From contig WELB01000188.1 in assembly GCA_009602725.1 (NCBI GenBank), forward strand, positions 119,656 through 179,337: a DNA stretch of 59,682 nt. Direction: 5' to 3'. Shown in pieces: positions 1-12,650 of the stretch (position 1 is its first letter; each line of letters begins with the position of its first letter). The position numbers and the translations under genes are program-made. The notes under the pieces were generated by a model that had not been told where the DNA came from, did no database searches, and saw only the letters and a program-made list of their open reading frames with translations. This DNA is from Spirogloea muscicola (Eukaryota; Streptophyta; Zygnematophyceae; Spirogloeales; Spirogloeaceae).

Positions 1-3000
1 GCCGCGCGCGACGGCCGCCGCGCTGAGGCGCCGCGCTTCCCGCCGCGAGGCCAGGTGTCCTGCTCCGACGGCATCTGCTGCGTCGGCAGCTCGCCGCAGG
101 CGGCCTGGGAGCGCATAAGCCGCCGCAAGCACCGCGACGCGCCGGCGCTCGCGTGCCACGGCGACGGCGCCGAGGTGAGCCGCAGTGCGCGCCGTCGCCG
201 GGGCTGGCCACTTCTCGCCATCCGCTACCAATCTGGCCATCACACGCGTGACGGCAGCCTCTCATTGCGCAGGCCTTTGGCTTCACGGCGCCGATCGTCC
301 AGCGCATCCTCCGCGAGCTCGAGGGCGCGGAGCGGCCTGCCGAGCCGCCGTTGCCGCCGCAGTCGCCAGCATTGCAATCGCCATTGCCGCGTGACTCGGA
401 GAGTCTCAACAAGGAGAACGAGGACCCCAACGCCGTCGCTGCGACACAAGCACGAGACTCAGACTCTGCCAAGAGCTTGGCGCTCATTGTTGAAGTCGAT
501 GATGACAGCACTGCGCAGGAGGTTGCCACTGAGCTCTTTCTGGCCATGCCTGCACTGTCGCTGGAACCGGCACTATCTCAGAGTCGCCGACTGAGCTGCC
601 GGCTTCCTGCTGCAGGTGCTCAAGCGCCAGGTCGCAGCACTGCAGCGCGACCTCTGCGAGAAGAAGCAACGGCTCAGCCAAGCGCTGGTGGCTCGAGGTA
701 CTGCAGTGACTGAAGGTCCCGAACATCGCGACATGACTGCAGCTGTGACTGGCCTTGCCCCGTCCAAGGAGCAGGACGCAGCTTCGGCTGGGGCGTCAGT
801 GGTGCATGAGGAGGGCAGCAGCGGCCAGTGGATTGCTCCCCGCCGCACGGCTGCCGCAGCAGGATCCGCGTTAGGAGTGAAGCAGCAGCTCCTGCTGAGC
901 CCCGAGCCAAGCCTTCAGTCGCCCTCGATTGCAACCCCTAGAGCGGACAACCGGCAGTCTGTCAGCCTGTGCGGCCTCTCGAGGGCTGCCACGCAGCCGG
1001 GACCTGCCGCCGAGCGCGCTGTCCTACGACTGCAGCGCGTGGAGCAGCAGCTCTCAACAGAAGGGTTCGCCGCTGCCGCCGCTGCCGAGCGCATGCGCTC
1101 ATTATCGACCGGCAGAGTGCGACGTGTCGTCAGCAGTCGTGCTCGGAGGATGAGGCAGAGCGAGGGGGACGTCCAGCGGTCGCTGCCTCTGGAGGCGGCC
1201 GCAGTGTTGCTGCAGGAGCCAGTCGACACCGACGCAATCGCGGGTGGCGGAACAGCGCCGGCGAGTGCGAGCTGCTCCGGCCAGGCACCTGCGCTGCCTT
1301 CCACTTGTGACGAGGACGCTGTCGAGTTGCCATGGAGGGCCGGCCCGTTGCGGCCGACAACGGCAACGGCAGCGAGGGCGGCCGCGCTGCCGCCAGGCCC
1401 CAACGGCTACGGGCCGCTGGATCTGGTGCAGCCAGATCCAGCAGCCTTGCCGAGCAGCAGCAGCAGAGGAGATGGCGGCAATGGAAGCGGGGACGAATTG
1501 CCGCTACCGCACGTTCGACCGGGTCGCGGTGGCGGCGGCGGACTGAGCCGGCTCAAGGCCTTGCTTGTGGAGGCTGTGCAACCGGAAGTGCGAGCAGCAG
1601 CGACAGGTGCCGGAGGTGGCGACACGGGGGCCACTGCACCGTTCAAGGAGCGAGGAACGAGCGAGGAGGCGGCTGGTGATGCTGCGGCGTGTTGGCAGCC
1701 AGAAGCTGCGACGAGCGTGCCGCAGCATGCAGCAGCAGCTTCGCCTGTGGCGAAACCCCCACAGAGCCTAGCCCAGTTGGAAGACGACGACGACGACCCC
1801 CCTGGCGACGATGGCAGCGGCAGCTGCGGTGGCGACATCCCTGACCTCAACGAGCTCGGGCTCATGGCGGCCAAGGCAGCGGCTGCTGCAGGCAGAGCTG
1901 AGAGTCTTGCACCGGCCAGCCCCGACGAGCTGGCTTACAGCCATGGCAGCCCGACTGGCCCAGCGCCGTTGCCTGTAGCAACAGCTTCAGGACAGCCCGT
2001 TGGCAAGTGCCTGGGAGAGGCAGAACACCACGGCTCCATGGCCGGTCTTGACAAGGCACCGGCGACAGTGGAGCAGGAGCCGGCGGTCGTCCCACGGCTG
2101 TGCCTGGTGCACCCTCTGCCGGTGCTCGCACTGGCCGTCCACGCCAACGATGGCTGGCTCCGTGTGGCGGCGTGCTGCGGGCACCCTGGCACGAGCGGCA
2201 CGAGCGAGCGCCGCGTCTTTGTGTACGAGCTCCCCCTTGAGCCTGGTGGCGAGGAGGCCTGCCGGCTGCTTGCAGCATTCGTGCTCCACGTCGACTGCGA
2301 TGCTGGCACGCGCCAGGTGAGGCCTTCCTCATTGGCAGTGGGTTTCAATGGACCTCAGTATATCTGAATACTATGTCCTCAAGAAAAGGTAAAAGAATGT
2401 TCCATCCACACTCCAGTGTAAGAGCACCTCAGCAGAGGAACCTGATTACGTTCAATATCCATAGTTGATAAACGATTATGCCTGATTAAACTGATGACCC
2501 TGATTACAGTCATCCTAAGCCCTCGTGAGTCTTACTGCTAAAGCCAGAGCTAGGCCCTGACTCCTGAAGTCCCATACCCAGAGTTCCTCTCAAGGTGCTC
2601 ATCAGTGGCAGCCGGCACTGAAGCTCTTGGTGGCCATTCATGCAGCTAGAGCAGCAGGGCCTCTGCTTCGTGCAGGGCGGCAGCGCGCTCGCCATCTTGG
2701 ACGCCCTTCGCGTCGAGCCTGGGTACGTGTTCGCTTCATTTCAGCTAGGCCTTGCTACAAGTTGTCTGCATCCTGACCATGCACATCTGCAGTCGCTGCT
2801 CGCTGACCTTCAACATCGTCAGTGCTGCCGCAGGGTTGCGGCTGAGCAACTCGGAGGCATCACTCGCGTCACATTGGCTTGTCTTGCTGGCGAGCGGACG
2901 ACTGCTCTACAGACCGATGACAGCGTGCAGGAGCATCTTGGCCGGCCACGAGCTCTCTGCCTGCTCGCTGTTGCCACAGACAAGGTCGTTGCCGGTGCCG

Positions 3001-4690
3001 AAGACGGGGGCCTGGCCTGCTGGGCCATGGATGGGTCTTCACGGTGAGGCTTGCCGTCGTCTTCGCTGCCTATGTCGTAGCAGGCCTGGTCCTGCCACTT
3101 CTTCCACCTCGCATGGGCTTAATCAGTACTTCATTGAGTCGTTTGGCATTGCCATCCGCTGGCAGGGGCCCAACCATGGTGCACCGCCTGCCCAAGTCGG
3201 ACAGCAGCGGCGCAGCCGTGGCAGTGGTGCAGCTGGCGATGGTGCCCGGCCGCGCATGCCTCGTGCTCGCGCTCGACAGCGCCGGCAACATCGCCGTCTG
3301 GTCAACACCATACGCTGCCCAAATGAATGTGGCATGGAGGCTGTGCTCTTGCTTGATTGTACACTTTGCAATTCAGACTGAGCCCTCTGACACGAAAAAT
3401 TTCTTGTGTTGATATGTTGACAGGAATCACGAGGAGGGCACACTGGTGTCTGCGTACCGTGGGGCCCTCCCGATTGGAGCGGTGTGCGTCTGCTTGCTGT
3501 CGTGGCGCTTGCCAAGTGGAGTGGAGAGCACAGCGGCCACTCCCTTGCCAGCGTCCTCCCAGCCTGACTCCTCCTCGTCGTGGAGCGACGAGGTGGAGCT
3601 GCCATGGCCGGTTGACAAGGCACGGCTCCGGCGGCGGCAGAGGAGCGCCATTCGGGCCAAAGTGGCACCAGCCGCTGTAGGGGAGGCAGTGTGGGGACGT
3701 CCTGACGACTGCTTGGAGCTTCTCTTCCTCAGCACATCGACCACTGTGCGGCACATGCCCAAATTTGAGTCGGCCAGCAAGCTTGACAAGTTGCAAACAG
3801 TGGCTGAAAGCCCAGCCGCCGGTTCAGTTTGCAGGCTCGTGGGTGGCCAGCTGCAAGTAATGCACTTCCTTGGGCAACAGTGAGAATTCTGCCCGAGCCC
3901 AGTCTGCAGACAGACTTTGTGCACATTACTGGGAGATGTTCAGACTTCTCAAGGTTTCTCTATAGATATGCTGCAGCCTTGTACTTGCTTGCTGAACACT
4001 TGGTTTGCTGCGAATCGCATGTGAGGATGAGCAGGACAGCAGTGTTGGTGTGTGGCCACTCAGTGGCTGTGGCGGGCTGCATTGATGGAACCCTGCATGT
4101 GTGGGACACTTGCTCCCATGGTGTCAGCCCGACTCCCGTGATGGACCTTTCAGGTGAGGAGCAACGCCAGACCCAAAGCCCACCTGAACATTGGCAAGTG
4201 ATCCTATATCCCAATGCACAGCGTGAATTACTCATACATTGCGTGTATGAGTTTGCTTGATTGCATGTGCACTGGCTGATCTGCTGCGCAGTGGCATCAT
4301 AGTCGAAGCTGGTCATTCTTATGTATGTGAGAGCCTCGATTTGTACAGTGTGCACCAAGCTGATGGTGGAGCGCCTAAGCTTCAGCTATTATTAGCCTGG
4401 ACACGGCAGCTTACGCTTGCATGTATAGAGTGTTCTCAGTATCTTGTGACAAGCATACATGTCTTGCAATTCTGATAGTGAACACGACGTAAGGGAAGGA
4501 CTCTGTTTCACGTCAGACTGATGGCAGCCATTGAGAGGCCAGGATGGATCGCATGTGTACTAAACAGAGAGCAGGGTTGTGCTGGCTGTTATGGACAGGG
4601 GCTTCAATCAGCGCCCTGCAGCTGGATTCAACACAACCGGTGCTCTGCACAGGCTCCGAAGACGGGCGTGTCATGGTCTACTCCTTCTAA
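1..4690 (+). CDS. FYRC-domain plus WD40-repeat protein, 5' partial
   Basis: Partial at the left edge. Exons read as 1-174, 273-521 (3' boundary tentative), 616-2316, 2646-2722, 2793-3043, 3166-3300, 3424-3879, 4035-4153 and 4599-4690, ending in TAA. The first two exons give an FYRC-like segment (GSSPQAAWERI, then FGFTAPIVQRILREL), a chromatin-associated fold usually paired with FYRN, which would lie off the left edge. A short coiled-coil start (VLKRQVAALQRDL) opens the long third exon, which is Ala/Gly/Ser-rich and probably disordered. The later exons carry WD40-type strands (VVAGAEDGGLACWAMD, GNIAVW, CIDGTLHVWD, LCTGSEDGRVMVYSF). The likely role is a nuclear chromatin-linked scaffold, which is inferred from the domains only. 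The 2793-3043 exon is 2 bp too long for its phase, so the reading frame breaks near 2955. It converges with exportin-T. Confidence 0.82.
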
Positions 4691-5864
4691 GTACCTTCAC
4701 ATGTGTTATCACGGAGGTAGAGGAGTGCTGAGTCCCAGACTACATCCGATGGGCTAAATTTCTGAGGTGGACTGGGGACCTCTCTCCTAAGATTTGGGTG
4801 GCCAGCTTGCGTATGCAGCGCATTCACGGGTAGCTGTAATGCGATTGTGCAGCATAGTTGCACAGAAGACTGGATTTCCCACTCGTTTGAGTGGCCAACT
4901 ATGTGATCCACATTCTACAAAGTGGTGCACATGCAGCTTACATTGGCCTTGCTCACTCGTGAGCCGGAAGATTAATTATGTCCTGCAACAATAGTGCGTC
5001 GCGACCCACCGCTGTCCATGTCAAAGTTGCCGGATACATAATATGCTATTTGTCGGGTGTCAGGGAGCTCCTCACTGTCTAGCAGACGCTGGGCTTTAGC
5101 CATCGACCTGCAGCCACCGAAAAGCAAGAGAGCTGGTCATCAGCAACTAGCCAACTTGGTCATCAAGGAAAGCCTGGGAGCAGCTGGCAACTTGGGCCTT
5201 AAGCACAACTGAATGTGTTTGGCAACGATCAAGAATAGCTCAGTAACGGCAGTACAAGATAGGAAATTGTCTACATTAAGGACTCACGTGGGGACTCATC
5301 AGCTAATCAATCTAACACTGCTCAGTGTGCAGGATACATGAGATGTACTGAGTGAAAGCAAGCATCAGAGAGATTCCCATTTGGCATAATCGGCATCCCC
5401 AGGAGGGTACGATGTCCCTATGCATTCTTGACATCATCTGCTTGCCAGTTGCACAGAATTTGACTTGCAAATTCATACAGGACCTTGCATGGCATGCTCA
5501 TCCACTGCCTGCAGAACCATCTCACGCCAATGCTCAACCCACCTGCTCAACAAGCACTTAGCTCTGCCCCGTCATCAAGGACGTCCACCGATGGCTGCCT
5601 AAATCAGGCAAAAGTGCCTCAGTGCCCTGAAGCACCACAACCACAAGACCAAGTCAACTGTAGGCTCAGGTTGAAGTGACAGATTGTCATAAGTGGTCAT
5701 TTTCACAATGTATCGCTGGACTTCCTGCAATTAAATAGGCCTGATGCACGCTGAGATCGTGCATCAGCGACGCTTGAAGCTGAAAGCTGAAATCTGATGA
5801 GCATCAGAGCAAGGGCTCATACACGCCATAGTCACTCCTCTGGAAAAGGTTCTGTGGCCTACTG
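4691..5864. other. Intergenic region between convergent genes
   Basis: This stretch holds the 3' flanks of the WD40 gene and exportin-T. Only short chance frames are present, base composition is lower in GC than the exons, and I recognise no RNA gene, repeat or transposon in it. Confidence 0.6.
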
Positions 5865-8800
5865 CTATCTGTATGATACACTGCCATTCTGAAGTGGCCT
5901 GAGCTGCTCCAAGACCTGCTTCAGGAAGACCTTCAAGTCCTTGACATCGGATCTCTGCAACTTTGTGAGCTTTGTCAGTAGATTGTGATATGGGTTAGCT
6001 TCGCTCAGCTGAGACGTTCATGCGCAGATAGTAAGAAAAAGGCATATAGCACCATGCTGATTGTAAACTTCATTGCTCAAGCCTCGCACTTCTCACAAAC
6101 TTCTTCTTATTCAACACATCTCACAGCACTTAATCTTCAGGAATGTCATACTCGTGAGCAACCTGCAAGTGCAAGCAGTACTGCTCTGCCATATCAGGTG
6201 GGCAGTGGACAGCTGGCAGCACCACTGTGGCCATGTGAAGCAGGAACTCCTGCCCACATTTCTCATAGAGAGCCTTCTGAGCCAAGGCCATCTCCCCAAA
6301 GAGCGATACCTGATGCAAAAGTGGTACCAATGTTTAGATGCAGCTCCTAATGTCTATGGTCTTGAGCTCACATTATGTCATTTTGAATCTCACATGCATT
6401 GAAAGGACATGAAGTAGTACGATTGCAAAATGTACGAAGCTCACCGTGTTGGCATCCTTCAGGTCAAAATTGCCCTGCAGTAGTGGGTAGATGCAGCACT
6501 GGCCAGCAATTCTCTCAATCACAAACCTCCTGAAGCCCGGTACCTTGCAGATAAGTGAAGTGCTCAAGTGGTGTCAGCTTCAACATTATGAAAGAGGAAC
6601 CCCATCATCCGAGCACAACACAAGTGAATGTGCTTGGGATGATCATTGTCCCGAACAGGCAAGATACTCTAGCTCTTGCATGAGAAGCGCAATTTTCACA
6701 GCTATGTGCAGTACCTTCTCTGGTTCGCTGACATCTCCACACCACTCTGAAATAAGCTTAGCAAGGGTCTGGATGCAGACCTGTCGGGAACATAATGCAC
6801 AGAATCAGCTGACTCGTACATTCGCTCCCATTAGCAGACAGGTGCAATGTGCACGTGTCCAATACCAATTCGCATGACTGCAAAGTATCTTGCTGGCCAT
6901 CCTTGCTTCCTAGCAACCATAGATGTACTATTACGTTGGGGCAGGTGCCCTGGTTGTGCTTGTTTGAAAGGCCTTGTTCACCTTGCGGACCAGAACGTCG
7001 TGATGGCTTGATGAGGCCTCAACTAATGTGTTGATGACCTGATTCAGGACCTGACCGTTCTGAAGGCTCACAAAGACAGAGGAGAGACTATTCATAGTGA
7101 TGGTGTTCAAGAATGTGAAGTATATCCTCTGGAGCTCTTTTAGCTCGCGCTGCTCCTGAAGAGCTCAACCAGACAGGGTATGAGAGGTCCATCCTGGCTA
7201 AGCTCTTCATGATGAACATTTCATTCAATGTCTAGTGCATGACTTTGTCAACCTAAGCTGAGGACAAGAACATCCAGATTGCTATTTACTGCAAGGCATG
7301 CACCCCAAGTATTGATGAGCACGCAAGTCAGTAAAAGGGAACCAGGGAAGACCAAAGAAAGACCTCAGTGATGCTGCCAGGGCCCTCCTGCAAGCCAGCA
7401 GGAGGCAGGAGGAGAAACACTCTGGCAATGGTTGGCCGCAAAATCGCGTCCAATATGCCAGTGACTCCAACTTTGAAACGATTCATCAGCTGGTTAACAA
7501 ACTGAATGAATTCCACCATGTCCTTGGCCTGAAGACACCAGATCATGCCACATCCTTGCTCAACATAGTTGCCCAACACAAGGCAAGCACAGAAGGTGAG
7601 AGGTATGCCATCAGGTCAATAAAGCACGACAACTAGCCCCACAATCGAGCAATGTGGCATGCTAACTCTTCATTCACAAGGCCAATGAGTAAGATGAGAA
7701 CCAACCAGGCTATAAGATGAGAACCAATCAGGCTACGAGCTCTACTGACCTCGCATTCAAGAAGAAGCTGTTCAATGGCTGACGGAAGAAGCGGGAGTAT
7801 ACTGCTGCCTAATGTTTCCACCATGCGGTGCAAGAAGGAAATGACCTGCCATTATACCAACAAAATAGTTGAAGAACTAAAAAATGTGTGTACATGCACA
7901 ACAATGTGAAGTGCTGAAGCAACCATATCACGGTGTCACCAATGGATGTGACAGTTGCCCAGCTTCATCATGACTAAGAAGGAAGGGGACACAGACACCT
8001 GTGAGAAGAGCACATGTAAGTGACCTTAAACAATCAAGTGCAAGGACCTTAAGCGTACCTTGCTCCGAAGAATTTTGCTCTTGGGAAAGGTTTGAAGGAC
8101 TCGAAGCACCATATCTAATGACTGCAGACAGTTCAGTTTGTTTCAGCACTGACATTCTCGCATCAGCATGAGACACATAGTGAGCATGTCAGCTTTAGGA
8201 ACCTCCAGATGCAGCAAAGTGCGTGCATGCTGCAGGTATCTGCTGTTTTGTGCACCAACTCTGAGATGTCTAACCTGCTTGAACAAAGCTCCAAGCTCGG
8301 GCCTACTGTCTGTCGTAAGGCGTTCGCCAAAGCCCTACATGAACAAAAACACATGGCACATGTATCATTCTCTGCTCATAGGTTTGATCTCAATGTGCAG
8401 GTCATCTAGAGTACTCCTGGTCGTTTATGTAAACAACTGTCCAAGAACGTTCAATGGCTGGGGCCTTTCCTCATTTCATGTGGATTTAAGAAGGTGGAAT
8501 GTGGGCAACAGCAGCCCACACCTTGCTAAGATGGCTTATGGCCGAAATCACTTGCTGCAGAGCCCACACGACATCAGGGGGCCCGACTAAATCCTCCACA
8601 GTAACTGTAGCTAATGTTATGTCGACCTTTGACATTGAGAACGGAAATGGCATATCAAGACAACAACATGGCTAAAATGGATATGATAACAAAGATACAG
8701 TGCTAAGAAGCAAGGCACCATTTAGTACGCTCAATCAAGGGCACCGAATAGAGAAGCATGTTCAGTCTATGCACATTCTGCAAACATGTGGATAGCCCAC

Positions 8801-11605
8801 ATGTTAATAGCCAAAATTCTTAGATTGTCTTGATGTCCTTCACACATGCGCAGCCATTCAGAGCACTACTGCAAATTTAGCTCTCCTCAGTGAGACTCTC
8901 TAATCATGCTTGCTATGACGTACCTGCCGGCAGAGCGGTACAAGAATTGCAGACAGATAGGTTGCCTGCTTCTCAGATGAAAGCTCCTCCAACCCCATGA
9001 GAAGGCCAACAGCCTGAGATTGCCATAGGCAGCAGCACCTTAGAAGGCCATGCAGCCTCCCTGTCAACTGAAGCTGGATCAAGGTACGAAAATAGCACGA
9101 ATGCTAAATATGTGACCGCTCTTGCACAACAGCGAGATTGGGAGATCCAGATTGGAGAAGTAGCAAGCAGACTAACCTCGTATGTGTACAACCGCTCGTC
9201 CATGATGCTATCTGCCTTTGTGGAAGGAGAGACCTGCTTTGCCTGAGTGGTCATTATTGTAGCAAGCACATCTTGGAGGCTCTGCAGGACCACAAAAGAG
9301 GAGACATCAGTATCCGGACCATGACCATCAGGCACTCGGATTGTCAAAGTGCGCGTAGTGCCTGAGGGTCAAGCATAGCTACAAGAAGAGCCAAGTCCTG
9401 AAATTTCAATGAAACGGCAGTAGTGATGTGGCATACCTGAAGGATGGTTTCAATATATGGAATCAGCTGCACACGGAGGGCCTTGACAGTCCGCATGAAG
9501 AGATAGCTCGCGCGACTGCTCACATTCACATTGGGATGGTGGATGCCCTTGTCTCCAAGAAAGGCCGACAAGATAAGCGGGATGTAGGTGGGTTCCTGTT
9601 GCACGTAGCGTACATACCTTACTATAGTTTCTAAGTACCCCAGGGCGACTAGCCTGTGGGTGTGGCACGGGATGCTTGCATCTAGCAAGGCTGCAGCAAA
9701 ATTGGCCATGGCACCACTGCCTGGCTTGAGAGCTTCCTCTGTGACGCCCTCTCCGAGCTGGTAGACAAGCATGAGCGCAGCCTCCACGTCCTCAAAAGGC
9801 GTGTCTGGTGAGGCTGTGGCAGCCACGAATGTGCTCTTGACAAACGCCTTTGTGGTGTCTGGGGCTAGTCTGCAAATACTGCGGAGCAGATTGAACAGGT
9901 CCTTCCGGTACTCTGCCATGTTGGCTTCCAACTCCACGCCTGTCCGGTCTGGCTCATCGAGCTCCTCAGAGTTGCCGCTATCATATCGCATCTTTGCTCG
10001 CACGACAGAGAGAATCTGGCTAAGGTGCTCCTGCTGCTTGTAGGACAGCTGCTTCGGTTTCCTCAGACTGCCAACATATGTCAAGAGGAACTGGAAAGTT
10101 GCAGCCGATATGTCTTCATCTGCCAGGAAGCAATCACGATATATTATGGACCATCAATGTCAAGACAACTGAGCTTACCACAATTCGTCGTGACAACAAC
10201 ACAGTCGACTCCTATGAAGCCCACCAGGCAGGAGCTCACCTCCATTTTCCACAAAGTAGAATATGCAAGGTAGAACAGCATTGAGCATGTTGGTCAAGGT
10301 GTTGTCAGCAGCCTCCATCTCAGCAGGTTGTGCACTAGTGCCTGATTCGAGTTGCCGCTTACTCTCGATGATCTCAGTAGCCAAACCTCTGCATAGAGAG
10401 GACACCTTTCCCACAAGCTCTGTATCCTCAATCTTTGTGAGCTGCTGGCAGAGTTGGTTGATCTGCAGCCGCTGCAGCAGGCCCAATTTGGCGGTGGCGT
10501 CCATACGTTTGGATACAACAGCCAGCAAGCAATCTGAAGCTGCGGCGGAAATGCATGGAAGACTGCCTCTCACGGCCAGGATCGAGAAGAGCAGAGGCAT
10601 CCAGCGCTCATTCGCGACGAGGCCTATGTCTATCCAGGCAACGTAGGGCTGCATGCTCTCAAGTACTGCTGCAGCAAGTTGAGGGTTGACATCCTGCCAG
10701 CACAGCGACAGAGAAAGGGGCGCTAAACTGTCACACTCCATGCATGCCTGGCCTGTGCAGATGGCCACCAGGCGGTCTCCTACTTGGCCAGGGCTAGCGA
10801 GTGGCACCAACGAGGCTCCTTGATGAAGCATTGCTGAGAGCAGGCAAGCGTTAGACCTGAGCAGCAAGGGCTGCCGCCCACCGTAATACTTGTCAAGGCG
10901 ACAGCCTTGTGACCAGCACCAAAGTCAAGGTATCATTGAGGGTTTGTGCACATGTCCACCAACCTTGTAAGCGAGTACCAGAGAGTACCAGGAGTCGACA
11001 ATTTGCGGCACACATTGCTGCCTCATGGAGTCCTTCACCCTCGTCGCCACTGCGTTGTCCTCGGCGGACCTGGCGTAGTCCAGGCTGATCAGCTCCTCAT
11101 CCAGAGTCGCCATGATGCGGGAGAACATGTCCACCACTGCGGGCCCTCGCTCCAGCAGGCCCAGCAGGTCCAAGAAGGCCGACGGCCATTCGGCTGGATA
11201 GTAGGAACGGATGAGCCGCACGATGACCTGCGCGAGCTTGTTGCGCAGGAACGATGGCCGAGCCCGCTGCTGCTCGGCTTCTGGAACCCCGTTTGGCTCC
11301 AGGCCGCCATCGTCAGCTACGGGCTCCATGGAGCAGACGACGGAGAGGAGGCCATTGCACAGGAGATTGCGCTCGCCGGCCTCGAAGCTGGCATGGTGGT
11401 CGCGCACGACCGCGTCCAGCACCTGGAGGCACCAGAATCGGACCTCGGAGAAGCGGGAGATGGCGAGGCGCTCCAGGCAGAGCCGCCAGATGTCGCGCGA
11501 CTGCTTGGCCTGCTCGCAGTAGGCCTGCGCCTGCGCGCGGAGGTCCGCGCCGACGGCGCCGCTCTGGTCGAAGCTGAACAGAATCGCCTTCTCGAAGTCA
11601 TCCAT
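5865..11605 (-). CDS. Exportin-T (tRNA nuclear export receptor, PAUSED/LOS1/XPOT)
   Basis: A karyopherin-beta family member that carries mature tRNA out of the nucleus with Ran-GTP. Fifteen exons in transcript order: 11605-10964, 10693-10240, 10119-9437, 9397-9177, 9013-8924, 8593-8522, 8334-8275, 8121-8059, 7845-7750, 7528-7364, 7155-6982, 6780-6715, 6543-6445, 6309-6163 and 5954-5865 (TAG). Together they code for about 1039 residues, close to the usual size. The start MDDFEKAILFSFDQ matches plant PAUSED-type N-termini. Further landmarks are SYYPAEWPSAFLDL (exportin-1-like domain), YVAWIDIGLVANERW, GFGERLTTDSRPELG, RIYFTFLNTI, and a C-terminus ending CPPDMAEQYC then DVKDLKVFLKQVLEQL. All exons from the fifth onward are phase 0. 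Exon 4 (221 bp) is 2 bp too long and breaks the frame near 9350. It is divergent from the S-acyltransferase gene. Confidence 0.95.
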
Positions 11606-12650
11606 CTACGCCCGGCTGGGGCCCCGAGACGCGGCGCAGCCGGAGCGCGCGGGGCGACGGCGGCGGGCCAGCCGTGAATGGGGGAGAGCGTCCCGCGGGG
11701 CCCGTCATGCAGGGTTGGGGGGGTCAGCTCCGCGAGCCGCCGCCGCCGCCGCCNCCAGGAAGGGCGCGGGGCAGGCTCCTCTATGGCGGCTCCGGCGTCG
11801 GCCCGGGGGAGGCGGGGGGGGGGTTTGGAGGGGCTTCTGCTGGCTCGCTGGCTCCACCCGGCTGTATCTTCACTAGTGGGGCCTGGACGTCAGAAGAAAG
11901 GGCTCGCCCATTGAGGATAGGGGCTGGAAAAGCCAGTCCAAAGGGGAAGGAACAAAGCACGTCGGACTGCCGCTCCCACCCCGCGGCGCCCCACGAAAAG
12001 AAGCGGCACTCCCAACGGGGGCAAGTCGCACCGCCGACGAGCTCTCCGGGACATGCTCGTCCGTCGGCTCGGCTAGTATAGTTGAGGAAGAGCACTAGTT
12101 GACGAGTCGTGACGGTCCAGCCGGACGCACCACGTTGCGGCCGTGCTCGCCAGCCAGCTGCAGGCCGGTGATCGATGCAACACCGCCGAACGTCAAAAGA
12201 GAACGGGGTTTGGCCCTTCCGAAGCGTCGGCTGGCCCACGCGGCAGCCCCACTTTCCAGCGTCCAAGCTCCACTCCCCGGCCTCCGCCGCCACCGCCGCC
12301 GCCGCCGCCGTCGCCGCCGCCGCTATCGAAACGCGTCGCGCTCGGCGGCGCCGGCGCCGGAAGGCAGGGCAGGGACGGCCGCCGGCGTCGCACTTGCCGC
12401 GCAATCGCCACACGGCTCCCGCTCTCGACCTGGCCTCCACGTTATTGCCAGCGACTGCGTCCCTTGATGGAGTCTGTCGTTCTGGAGCAACGCGGCGGCG
12501 CTTGTGGCGTTCACAGTGCGCCGCCCGGCGCTTCTTTGGATCAGAGCTAGCGCCTCAACGACCATGATGACCGCAGCCAGCGTCGCCACTGGCCTTCGGC
12601 CATCAAGCTCCTTCTGACCATGGGCGACTGAGGAACAAGCCAGGAGGGAG
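11606..12650. promoter_or_regulatory. Shared GC-rich region between divergent exportin-T and S-acyltransferase genes
   Basis: About 1 kb separates the two start codons, so both promoters and 5' UTRs should lie here. It contains CCG runs (one interrupted by a single N at 11754), several long but low-complexity frames on both strands that look like composition artefacts, and one hairpin repeat near 11891-12000. I see no convincing TATA box or operator. Confidence 0.45.
11891..12000 (+). repeat. Dispersed hairpin repeat, partial copy
   Basis: Carries the family head (GCTCGCCCATTGAGGATAGG) followed by the hallmark foldback GGGCTGGAAAAGCCAG and then an A-rich stretch with GGAACAAAGCACG. It is very similar to the copy at 34117-34340. 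The 3' module of the family is not clear here, so it is probably truncated. Confidence 0.65.
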
